NCBI GenBank assembly: GCA_022560025.1
Contig: JAFISE010000044.1
Coordinates: 124,001-188,000, forward strand
Direction: 5' to 3'
Source of the DNA: Stagonosporopsis chrysanthemi
Taxonomy: Eukaryota > Ascomycota > Dothideomycetes > Pleosporales > Didymellaceae
DNA length: 64,000 nucleotides
Made by a program: the position numbers and the translations under genes. Below are positions 10,837 to 20,464 of this stretch, in pieces; position 1 is the first letter of the stretch, and each line of letters begins with the position of its first letter. Below the pieces are notes generated by a model. That model was not told the DNA's origin, did no database searches, and saw only the letters and a list, made by a program, of their open reading frames with translations.

Positions 10837-11897
10837 TTAGACCTGGGTCGCACCGTGAGTGGCGCCTGCACCATGAGCAGGGGAAGCATCAACAGGTCCA
10901 TCAAGAGGGGCCTGAATGCCACTGTTCTGGGGGCCGCGCTTGGCACCACGCTTCTCCTTGAATTGGTCGTCCATCTCGTAATCCATAATGTCCATGCCGA
11001 TGTGGGCAGGGTCAATATTGCGGTGGCCCCAGATGAGGAGAGCGCCGAAGCAGGGCTTAGCAATGAAGTCAAGGATGCTGTAAAAGATGGCCTCCGAGTC
11101 GGGCGAGATGACGTTGCCGCCCTCGCAGAGACCCCATGCAATGGGGTACAGAATCCAGAGGAAGGCGGTCAGGGATCCGCAGTACAGGAAGCACTTGGTG
11201 ACCTCCGCGCCATAACGGGTGGAGTGGCGGCGGGCTTCCCAAACGAGCTGGTAGACGATGTAGAAAAGAGCGAGGCAGCCTACACTGGATTAGTTGTTGC
11301 TAATGCGCAATGTGTGAAAGGATTCTTCTCACCAATTGCAAAGTAGGCCCACTTGTACCTGCTGACGACAAGCGCGCCAACAAGACCAGTCACGATCATG
11401 ATCTCGTCAATGAGGATGGTCCAGAGGATCGAGGGCCATGGCATGCCGGCAGTGAGCAGCAAGTCAAGGAGCAAGAGTGGTGTCGTGATGAACCAATCGA
11501 TGTATCGAACATAGAAGATCTCACGGTAGGTACCGCGGACGACAGGGTTGTTGCGAGGGAATTCGACCTGGATGGGTGTGAAGCCCAAGTTTGATCCCAT
11601 AGTGAAGTAAGCAATACATGCTACAAACACAACTGCGGCCGTGATGTAGTGGAAAAGGCGATCCTTGCGCTGCTTGCGGAATGCCAGACCGACGAAGGTG
11701 AAACCAGCAAGGCCCATCGCAGCGCAGATGGCGAAGTAGAGGTCAGAGCCACGAACTGTGATGGCAATGTCTGCCGTAGCACCATTCACAGTGTTGCCTG
11801 AGCCATGTCAGTGTTTGAACGCATTTTCAAAGATCTTGTAAGGCTGCCTACCATTCAGGTTGAGCGCGTTGTTACGCTCGACAAGGTTGGACGCCAT
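10837..11897 (-). CDS. carO: microbial rhodopsin, proton-pump type (opsin)
   Basis: Exons 11852-11897, 11333-11797 and 10837-11279 join in phase (introns of 54 and 53 nt) into 317 residues with seven membrane segments. All residues that define a light-driven proton pump are present: Arg113, Asp116 (acceptor, in VRYIDW), Thr120, Asp127 (donor, in PLLLLDLLLTAG), Glu223 and Glu233 (release group), Asp241 and the retinal Schiff-base lysine Lys245 (ILDFIAKP). The proton donor is acidic, unlike in sensory types. The C-terminal tail of about 50 residues is hydrophilic. The neighbouring carotenoid oxygenase and carotenoid synthase would supply the retinal. In Fusarium the equivalent gene is carO; that this is its orthologue rather than a second fungal opsin type is inferred from the neighbourhood. 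Confidence 0.92.
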
Positions 11898-12901
11898 GGC
11901 TGCTTAGTGTCTTCCAAGATCTGTCTTGTACACACGAAGGCTTGGTTGTTAGATGTGTGTCTTGGAAACATTCCTCAACGGCATACCAGCCCATATATGA
12001 GAGGACCAGAATGCCTGCGTAGATACGTCAGTGATGACATCAACCGTGTGCTGACCATTGTTAGCCCAAATCTACAGGGTCTCGACGTGACAATCACCGC
12101 ATTTCTTCAAGCACCGACATTGTCGCATCGATGGCCACGGGGCGCTCGGTTACGCTATTGCAGTGTGACACTTTGAAGGTGGTCGTTGGCGAATGAGAAC
12201 GCCTACTGTGGGCTTTAGCGTGATGGTTTCGTGAAAATGAAGTCATCACTACAGCAATGCGACGAAACTTTAGCAAACTATGCATTTGGTGGCAGCGCTA
12301 ACAGATATCAAAGCTTGTTGGCTGGGGCGCAGCCAAGCTTTGCAAGTGTTGTGAGCCGAAAGCTTGGTTGGGCACAGGAGAGGTCGATGAAGTCGTTGAC
12401 AAAGCTAATCCCTGTTGAAGCATGTTCAAGGCGCATCGGGCGCCGGGAAAGGATCTAAACGGTCGGAAATAGTTGAGCAGTTGATAGGCTAATTTGACAG
12501 CTGTGTCAGACCATTTCGAAAGATCTGCGCTATGTAAGACCGATGTTGTTCTTCCATCTGTCAAAAGTTCGCCTGGGTGCGTCATAGACCTACTGGTATC
12601 ATCGTCGCTATCACCGTTGCCATTATTGCCGTCAGAGAAACACTCTCTGGGGCTGCTGAGAATATACAACTGCAGGAAGAGCATTCAATGTTTAACAATG
12701 TTGACATCTGCAGGGTTACTGCGGCTGCGTATTGGAGCCATGGCCACGAACACTAGCTTATCTGAGCCTTGTAGTGTTCTCCCAATGTGTCGCAGCATGT
12801 GAAATATGTGTTGTAGTTGGGATTGTTATCATTACTGGCTCTGTGTTTGCCTACATGTGGCCTTATTGCCGCCTGCAGATGCTTCATGCAAAAGAATATG
12901 A
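11898..12901. other. opsin promoter region, 1 kb
   Basis: The opsin is transcribed leftward and the oxygenase ends at 12902, so this stretch holds the opsin promoter. Near 12310-12370 the motif AAGCTTG/CAAGCTT recurs three times. Light-response elements could not be identified with confidence. Confidence 0.5.
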
Positions 12902-15004
12902 TCAACCTATACGCCTGTGAATGCTCTGCTTAACGCGACTCCACTTCGTATCTGGGACGGCTGCCGGCAGCGCCCGTACCTTCTCCACCCCTTTTTGGCG
13001 AGCGATCTGCTCCTCCGTAAACCAATTGCCATGGAGACCATATGGAATGCGCGTCGGCAACTGGATCTTGCACTCGACTCGCGACATTGTTTGGGCGTCC
13101 AGAACCCAGAGTTCACTCTTTGCATCTTCTCTGCACTCTCCGTCTTCGTTCAGCTGGTGTTCATCGAAGACATAGAAAACGAGATAGCCATCATCCTCGT
13201 CGAAAGCAGTGTTCTTGTTAGTTGCAGAACCACGCCTTGAGCGAGGGATAAATGTCGCCTCCTGTCCATAATGGTTTGGTGGGAACCTGAAAACCTTGAT
13301 CGGATCGTTAGGGTCTTCGGAGGCCATTATTTGACGTAGTGTACGATTATCCACGCAGCCTGTGATTGCGTCTGGTGGGTCGATCTGAGCCCTTTCCAGC
13401 AGAGCTTTTACGTCGAATCTGACCAGAATGTCGATCTTGCTTGCTTTGCCCAAAGCCGCACCGAAAGACTCGTTTGACGTGCTGCACGCGTAGATATAGC
13501 GTGCAGAATCCATAGCAGTCAACGGGGATACTGTTGGGAACTCCACAGGAATAGCCGCGAGGGCGAATTGGTGAGTTATAATGTTCTCGGTTGCAGATTC
13601 CAGTGAGAATCGATAGTAGTACAGTCGACATTGTTCTTCATCATCAACAGACACTGGCACGTTCGATGATGCTCCGAATGGATTGGGCACAGCATCTTTG
13701 TGAGAGATCAGTGGAGATGTTTCATCGATTTTTTCAGGGTCTTGTCCATCTGCATCTTCATCGTATTTAGCGAAGAACGACATCGGCTTTTCGCTCATGA
13801 GATCTTTATGGTTTGGGTGTGGCGGCGGCGTGATGTTTCCTGCGCTAAAAACAACAGATGCAGATGTAAGGCGGCATGCAAGAAGGCCGACTGCGGCCAC
13901 ATTGCCATCTGCATCGAGTTCATCCCACGTGTTTGCCGTATGGAAGATACAGCAGCCATCCGTCTGAAACCAGCGTACTGCTTCTGGGTGCTGACGGGGA
14001 AAGACACCATAGCGTGCAGGTTTCCAGGGCTCGTATGCTACCACGGGAGAACCCTTTGCAAGATTCACAGGCGACAGACTCAGTGGAAGGTCCAGGATGA
14101 CGGTGCTGTGCTTGGACACTCCGAAGTCATGCATGAGCTTTCCACCCGTACAGCCAGGCACAGCAGCATTGACGATGCGACCAACGTCGTCGGCTGAGTG
14201 GTGGTCCGTGACGTTTGACCCCGAGGATGGTATGATTGAGTATTGGACATAGGGAGGGGCAAAACTGCAATGGAAAAGGACTAGTTCGCCTGTGGTGTTG
14301 TCGACCTTCGGATGCCCCGTACTCCATTCGCGCATCCAGCTCAACGGCCCGGTGCCACCAAGCGTTGGCTCCTTCTTCTTATCTTCCTCTGCTGGCTCTC
14401 CTTCTACTGTGTTGCCATCGAACCAGCCAACAGTCTCAAGCTCGGGTAGTGTAAGCCTCATCGGCGGCCCACTCTCACATGTGGCCAATGCTCGTCCGTC
14501 GTGATAGAGTACACTGGTATTCGCAACGCTGATACGTTTGATGACGGTCCTTGAGCCAGGTAGGTGTGAGAGGAGGACAATCAGAACAGTACGCATAATT
14601 CTCCAAACGATCCAGAGGAGGCTGGAGGCGGGGTTTGTCAGAGTCGCAATACTGGGTAGAATTGGTGTCCGAATTGTGTCACTCTCGACTTGAGACAGAT
14701 ATACATCCGTGAGAACGAACTGGTTTACGAATTGAACATCGAGCTCATTGTTGTTGGATGAGCGGGCAAACCAGACTCCTGAGAGCATGCCATCGCCGTC
14801 GAACCAGTGAGCGTCGCGTCCGAGATCAGCATTGGCCATGGGATTGCCTCCATTCCGCACATACATGCCGCCATCGAGCTCTTTGGGGAGGTTCCCTGTC
14901 CAGGTAACGGACGTCGGTGTCCATGTTTGGGTCACGGGAGCGAAGTTTCCAGAAAGGTACGGGTGCTTGTTCAAGTCCTTCTTGTTATGCCCATCGTAGG
15001 ACAT
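12902..15004 (-). CDS. carX: carotenoid cleavage oxygenase (CarX/CarT-like)
   Basis: A single frame of 700 residues. The start MSYDGHNKKDLNKHPYLSG at 15004 is the only ATG before the conserved NGGNP and GRDAHWFDGDGM motifs, although the frame stays open to 15190. All four iron-binding histidines of the RPE65/NinaB/CCD family are recognisable: TGHPKVDNTTGE, LMHDFGVSKHS, IFHTANTWDE and LHGNWF near the C-terminus. The enzyme is a non-haem Fe(II) dioxygenase that cuts carotenoid double bonds. Next to an opsin the obvious product is retinal from beta-carotene (CarX-like), but the torulene-cleaving CarT/CAO-2 group is closely related and cannot be excluded by eye. It is divergent from the lycopene cyclase/phytoene synthase, with 535 nt between the starts, which suggests joint control. 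Confidence 0.88.
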   Translation of the reverse strand: MSYDGHNKKDLNKHPYLSGNFAPVTQTWTPTSVTWTGNLPKELDGGMYVRNGGNPMANADLGRDAHWFDGDGMLSGVWFARSSNNNELDVQFVNQFVLTDVYLSQVESDTIRTPILPSIATLTNPASSLLWIVWRIMRTVLIVLLSHLPGSRTVIKRISVANTSVLYHDGRALATCESGPPMRLTLPELETVGWFDGNTVEGEPAEEDKKKEPTLGGTGPLSWMREWSTGHPKVDNTTGELVLFHCSFAPPYVQYSIIPSSGSNVTDHHSADDVGRIVNAAVPGCTGGKLMHDFGVSKHSTVILDLPLSLSPVNLAKGSPVVAYEPWKPARYGVFPRQHPEAVRWFQTDGCCIFHTANTWDELDADGNVAAVGLLACRLTSASVVFSAGNITPPPHPNHKDLMSEKPMSFFAKYDEDADGQDPEKIDETSPLISHKDAVPNPFGASSNVPVSVDDEEQCRLYYYRFSLESATENIITHQFALAAIPVEFPTVSPLTAMDSARYIYACSTSNESFGAALGKASKIDILVRFDVKALLERAQIDPPDAITGCVDNRTLRQIMASEDPNDPIKVFRFPPNHYGQEATFIPRSRRGSATNKNTAFDEDDGYLVFYVFDEHQLNEDGECREDAKSELWVLDAQTMSRVECKIQLPTRIPYGLHGNWFTEEQIARQKGVEKVRALPAAVPDTKWSRVKQSIHRRIG

Positions 15005-15539
15005 AGTGAATGGTGGGATCCGTGCGCATTGGAGAGCGTTGGAAGGCCTTCGAAGGTGTAGGTCCAACCACCAAAGACAGGCATGTGCAACGTGATATGA
15101 CAGATGTTGGAGCTTCACATGTCTGGCAGACAGGCAGGCCGAACAGGTGATGGCGCGATGACCGAATGAGGGCCAGGTACCATGATGCAATGTCTCGCGT
15201 TGTCATTGGCCACTGATGTCTGCTTGACGTTCGCTCCCGCAAGTCAGCGGGCGATACATCTATGATGTCAGCGCGAAGCTTATCCGGCACACTGGTCCCC
15301 TTTCGGCAACGTGTACATGCGCTTTTCTCACATTACCATGCTCGCCGCGGTCGGCAATCGGCGGCGACGGAACGCGACCAGAACGAACTTGCTGTTCAGT
15401 CCCTCCGGTATGCCTGACGCTCTCTCGAATTCTCGCTGCGGCTGCTAGTCTTTCCCTGCATTGTGGTTCTCGAATTGACGTGACAATCCACGCTTTTCGT
15501 TCCACGCCCGGGTCGACTGTCGCGACGATCTGTGACAAT
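15005..15539. promoter_or_regulatory. shared divergent promoter of carX-like and carRA
   Basis: These 535 nt separate the two start codons of oppositely transcribed carotenoid genes. In fungi such genes are commonly induced by light through the White Collar complex; I infer that from the families and have not identified a binding site here. Confidence 0.45.
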
Positions 15540-17429
15540 ATGGGCTCAGACTACGCGCTTGTGTACGTGAATGTGCCCTGCTCAGAAGCTCCAGAACGTC
15601 GAACTTGTACTGACGCGCAGCGACCAGCCATGTCAAGTACACCATCCCGCCGGCAGTACTACTTACGCTGCTCTACCGGCCGCTCTGGTCGAAGCTCGAC
15701 ACATACAGAGTTGGCTTCCTGATCACTGTATGCCATCCCACCTCAACAACTCAGGCCCGTGCTGACATCGCAGGTTGCCGTTACCGCGACGATCCCATGG
15801 GACTCGTACCTCATCCGCACCGGCATATGGAGCTATCCCAGCCATGTCATTCTTGGGCCCACGCTCTTCGACATCCCGCTTGAGGAGGTCTTCTTTTTCG
15901 TCATCCAGACCTACAACACCTCCCTGCTGTATTTGCTCCTCAGCAAGCCAACGTACCAGCCGACCTATTTACGAGCTGCGATCCCATCCGCGCCTGCGCC
16001 TTGGAAATACCCGAAATGGGGTGGACAGGTAGTCATTTCTGCAATAGTCGCATATGGCTGGTACTGCGTCAAAGCCAACGTGACTGGCACATACACAGGC
16101 TTGATTCTGATCTGGGCGGGGCCTGTGTTGTTGGGGCTATGGACGCTTGCATACCAGTTCATTCTCGGGCTGCCTCTGTCTAACACCGCGCTGCCCATCT
16201 GGCTGCCTACTATCTACCTCTGGATAGTCGACACTTTAGCCTTGCGCAGAGGAACCTGGGTCATCAGTGCTGGTACAAAGCATGGCATCCACTTGTGGGA
16301 TGGTCTGGAGATTGAAGAAGCTCTGTTTTTCCTTGCCACGAACACGCTGATTGTGTTTGGCTTGGTTGCCTTTGACAATGCCCTTGCTGTCCTTCATACC
16401 TTCCCTTCGCTGTTTCCTGACCCAGCACCGCAATTGCCGTCACCCGTTGTTCTCATGCAGGCGCTCTTTGTGTCTCCGAAGAAATACGACGACGCACGCC
16501 TCGAAGGTCTACGAGAGGCTGTGCATCGACTGAAGCTTAAAAGCAGGAGCTTCTATCTCGCCTCCTCGACTTTCCAAGGACTGCTCCGCACCGACCTATT
16601 GCTACTATACTCCTTTTGCCGTGTGGCTGACGATTTGGTCGACAATGCCTCCACGGCTGCTGAAGCGAGGGACTGGATCGCACGCCTCCATAAGTTCCTG
16701 GAATTTGCGTATAGTGGGCCCAGATCAAGACCCGCGCTGATCAAACTCGTCCATGAGCAATTCCCTGCCGACACACGCTCAGCGCTCGTACAGCTACCTA
16801 CTGAGAAATTGACTCGCCAGCCATTGCAGGATTTGCTACTCGGTTTCGATATGGACTTGGCATTTGACACAGCATCGCCCCCTATTGCGAATGAAGACGA
16901 TCTCAAGATTTACGCCGAACGAGTTGCCGGCACAGTAGCTCAGATGTGCATCGAGCTCATCTTTTATACATACGACACTAGCTTGACTAGAGAAGAGCAA
17001 CGCGAGGTTGAGAATGCTGGAAATATGATGGGAGTAGCACTGCAATACGTGAACATCGCACGAGACATCGCAGTCGATGCCAAGATCGGTCGCGTGTATC
17101 TTCCAACAACATGGCTGTCCGAGGCAGGCCTGACGCAGGAGCAGGTGTTGAAAGAGCCTTCAGGTCCACGAATTGAAAGCATACGCAATCGTCTACTGGA
17201 CAAGGCCTTTAAGCTCTACGCCGCATCCAAGTACTCTATCGAACAGCTTCCAATTGAAGCTGCAGGCCCCATTCGGGTCGCGGTCGAGAGCTACATGGAA
17301 ATTGGGAGAACGTTGCGACAAGAAGGCTACGTAGTAAAGGCCGGGCGTGCGACTGTGCCAAAATGGAGAAGGGTGCTCGTGGCCTGGCAGACCTTGAACC
17401 AAACGAGCATATCTCGGTGTGGACCGTAG
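15540..17429 (+). CDS. carRA: bifunctional lycopene cyclase / phytoene synthase
   Basis: Exons 15540-15562, 15628-15727 and 15774-17429 (introns of 65 and 46 nt) give 592 residues starting MGSDYALVHVKYTIPPAV, which aligns with the start of the Neurospora AL-2 type. The N-terminal half is a membrane lycopene cyclase built of two related units, seen as FDIPLEEVFFFVIQTY and GLEIEEALFFLATNT. The C-terminal half is a trans-isoprenyl diphosphate synthase-like phytoene synthase with the two Asp-rich motifs: ADDLVDN (Asp327 to Asp331) and NIARDIAVD (Asp472, Asp476). It joins two geranylgeranyl diphosphates into phytoene and later cyclises the ends to beta-rings. The 23-nt first exon was placed by phase and family conservation: a CAG seven bases earlier would put the downstream frame out of register. 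Confidence 0.93.
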
Positions 17430-17615
17430 TCGATACCCCTTAACTTAATGACCATACTACATAACATGCGACCATTACGCTGGCAAGTTTGTGACATTGA
17501 GCTTTGCATAAGATGCGAGTGCATTTGGGTGGGGCTTGAATGAGCGTCTTAGCGTGGTATCTCAATCCAGTAACGATTCTCCCCTGCATCACCACAACAC
17601 CACCTAACATTGGCA

Positions 17616-18788
17616 ATGAACATCACTGTGGAGTCTGGTCGGCTGTTGGACCCGGTCGACGCGTTCTTCAGACCATCAGCGTCTGGCAGGAGAAGAAGAG
17701 ACGGCCGAAGCACTAGCCGCAAATCCAAAAGTCACTACAAGAAGCTGCTTTGGTTCAAGCAACCGTGTTAGTTTGCATGCATCTGTGGTAGGCGAGGGCT
17801 AATGTGTAACACAGTCCCTGACAATTACACGGATGAAAAGACATTTCTCGATCATCTGCAGCGCAACCCGCGATTGCAGCCTTACGAGTTCTGGTCGTTG
17901 ATGGCTAACGCGACCATTATCGTGCAGCACCTTGCATCAGTCGCAATCTTCTGCTGCTGTTTCGTGGCCATTATCCAGGGAAATGTTTCGCCGCTATCCG
18001 TTGTAGGTTGGGCTACGCTTTGCACTGTGCTGGCTTGGGTGCTCTGGGATCGTTGGCAAGGGCAGAACCTGGAAGCAACCGACAACACCGAGGCAAGATC
18101 GTCAGATGCAGACGACACGGTGGGTTCGCGTTCGGCATCAATACCGTCTCCTCCCTCTCGACACCAACAGCGGATGTCTACAGTCAAGTCGGCTGTGCTG
18201 ATCTACGCTGCTTTGCTAGGCCTCAGCCCTATATTAAAGTCCTTGACGAAGTCGACAACAAGCGATTCCATCTGGGCCATGAGTACATGGTTGCTGATGA
18301 TTAATGTGGCCTTCTTCGACTACAGCAGTGGGCCAGGAGCTCAGTAAGATGCCAAGGAGTCTATTCGCTATGCACGCTAATAATGCTACAGACTGCCAGC
18401 CTCTATATCGACAAACTCTGCCATGATGGCTTCTGCCGTTCTTGCTTCGCGCCTGCCCTCGACTACCCACGTGTTCTCTCTGACACTCTTCTCCATCGAA
18501 GTCTTTGGCCTCTTTCCTATCTTCCGGCGCGAACTTCAAGCTCGCTCCTGGCGCGGTCATCTCACCCTCACGATCGTGCTGGTTACAGCCGCGTGGGGCG
18601 GAGTGTTTATGACGCTGACCGGAGGTGGAGCAGGCGCCTTCATTACGGGCGTGGTGCTGGGCAGCTTTCTAACTTTTCTCGTAATGGGTATCTGCAGCTG
18701 GTGGCTGATCGGCTTGCAGAAGTACAAGAACGAGATACATGGACCCTGGGACCCAGCAAGGCCTATTGTTCGTCGGCACTGGGATTGA
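17616..18788 (+). CDS. GPI2: GPI2/PIG-C subunit of GPI-N-acetylglucosaminyltransferase
   Basis: Exons 17616-17766, 17815-18343 and 18392-18788 (introns of 48 nt each) encode 358 residues. The signature KKLLWFKQPFPDNYTD followed by FLDHLQRNPRLQPYEFW identifies Gpi2, a multi-spanning ER protein of the complex that transfers GlcNAc to phosphatidylinositol, the first step of GPI-anchor synthesis. Hydrophobic segments follow at IVQHLASVAIFCCC, VVGWATLCTVLAWVLW and in the C-terminal third, with the conserved HVFSLTLFSIEVFGLFP. The linker between membrane blocks (EARSSDADDTVGSRSAS) is variable. The gene lies between carotenoid genes although its role is housekeeping. Its last 26 nt overlap the 3' end of the gene on the other strand. 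Confidence 0.92.
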
Positions 18789-19704
18789 GGCCCTTTGTCG
18801 TAGGCTCTGTGACGTCCGAGTCTCGGTTCTCATATCCGAACAGGGTGCAGGACCCGTTCTCCGGCCATGGGTCTGTGTGGCTTCTCCTGACAGAAGGACC
18901 GCTCCAATATGGATCGATGTTCTTCAAAAGATACGAAATCGACACGACCTCGAGTTCCATCTTTCCGTCCTGGCGAGTCCACCGTATAATCTTGGATTCG
19001 TTTGGCGCTCCGACGGTGGCCCACATGCGTGGAACCAGATCATCTACGCCGACATCATCGCCTCCAACATAGTGGACCGGGGAGAAGGGGGCTCGTTTGG
19101 CCATGGAAGCACCTTTGCTTGCACCGACTACGACTACCCGCTCGAGGCCTTCGATGCTCGAAAGCATGTTCCTGAGCTGGTTCCAGAGCTCGACTCTTTT
19201 CAAGGCAATCCTGGGCCACGACTCGAAATTCAGCCTCATACACTTTAGTCCCGGGGCGTCAGCGTGCAGAGAGCCGAGGGAAGTGTCCCACTGGCCGTTT
19301 CCCCATGAGAGGTAGTGCAGCCATTCGCGAGCCAGGCCTGGGTGGTTGGAGTGCATGCTCTGCGCATCGATTTCGACATCTCTCACACAGGCGCTGTGAA
19401 CAGGGCTCAGTGACTTCAGGAAAGTGCTCATGCGGTCGACGGTGCTGAAACGGAAAGTGTTCTGGGTGAACAATGATCGTCGGTCTGTCTCGTGGTAGAG
19501 CCTGCGGCAGGTCTGCAACAGGTTCACGCCCATCCTGCGCGGGACATGGCCTTTGGAGGGGCCATTGTTCGGGATTGGCTCAACGATGGCACCATCGGCG
19601 GTGAAGCACAGGTCGAAGATAAGATTCTTGATTTCTTGTGGTAACTGCACGAGTCGCGACTGTGCTTGGAGGTTGTCTGGATAGGCAATCATGGAGGACG
19701 ACAT
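18763..19704 (-). CDS. F-box-like/DUF7730-type protein of unknown function
   Basis: An intronless frame of 313 residues starting MSSSMIAYPDN at 19704; the frame opens earlier at 19725 but without an ATG. After a short leader comes LVQLPQEIKNLIFDLCFT and later VNLLQTCRRLYHETDRR, the pattern of a large fungal family of F-box-like proteins in which a short helical LPxEIxxxI motif precedes a LLxTCRxIYxE segment. The remainder is a beta/alpha region without known catalytic residues. These proteins are numerous in dothideomycete genomes and their substrates are not known. It is convergent with GPI2, overlapping it by 26 nt at the 3' ends. Confidence 0.7.
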   Translation of the reverse strand: MSSSMIAYPDNLQAQSRLVQLPQEIKNLIFDLCFTADGAIVEPIPNNGPSKGHVPRRMGVNLLQTCRRLYHETDRRSLFTQNTFRFSTVDRMSTFLKSLSPVHSACVRDVEIDAQSMHSNHPGLAREWLHYLSWGNGQWDTSLGSLHADAPGLKCMRLNFESWPRIALKRVELWNQLRNMLSSIEGLERVVVVGASKGASMAKRAPFSPVHYVGGDDVGVDDLVPRMWATVGAPNESKIIRWTRQDGKMELEVVSISYLLKNIDPYWSGPSVRRSHTDPWPENGSCTLFGYENRDSDVTEPTTKGLNPSADEQ

Positions 19705-20464
19705 GGTGAATGGGTTATCAAGCAAACAGATTGGAAAGGCAGCACGTCTGGGAGCGTCTTATCTATATGGAGTGCTTTGACTCAGGGACAAAGACACCGC
19801 TTGATAGTAAGCTCAGCTGCTTCGCTTCATGTTGCGACATGGCGTCGCCGCGTCGCTTTGCGGGCCGGAACCAGGCGAAGGCGTCGAGCATGAGTGGTCC
19901 GGCGCACAGAGATAAGCGCATCGTAACGAGCAACAGGGTCAGATTCCATCATTTCCCCGAGCTATGAGCAATCTAACAGTCTCTTCAAAAAAAAATTATC
20001 CAGAGTTAGAGTGGTAGGGCGGTGAAGTGCCGTGCCAGGCCGACCGGGCTATCCTGGCATGCATGTCGTTGTTCGCGATTCCTGCCGATAAATGTGGACA
20101 TGGGGCTCAACACACGCGCGGTCTGATCTTCAGGGCACAATGACGTACAAGGGCGAAGGGTCCCGAGCACCGAGATCTGGGCCGGCAAGCGAGCGAGGTG
20201 AGCGAGGTTGGGTGCACATGTCAAGGCGCCCGATCCACTGTGGAAGAGCGTCACGGGCACAAGCGACGACGAGCTGGAAGCCCCGCCAGAGCGGCTACTC
20301 CGCAGTACATACAAGAATAATGGGTCCAGCAGCTGTCCCCAGCGCGCACCGACTGCGTGCGTCCTGTGCGCGCGTAGCTCTCGACGGGAGGGGTGAGTCA
20401 GGCGCTTGACGCCCCAAACACCCAAACACACTCTCAGCCCTCGCGCGGTGTTGTTGTTGTGGCC
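19705..20464. other. intergenic, 760 nt
   Basis: Divergent space between the F-box-like gene and the annexin-like gene, so probably both promoters. It contains an A-tract near 19988. No gene is supported. Confidence 0.5.

Noticed and set aside
15005..15190. N-terminal extension of the carotenoid oxygenase
   Set aside because: The frame is open but has no ATG before 15004, and the extension resembles nothing in the family.
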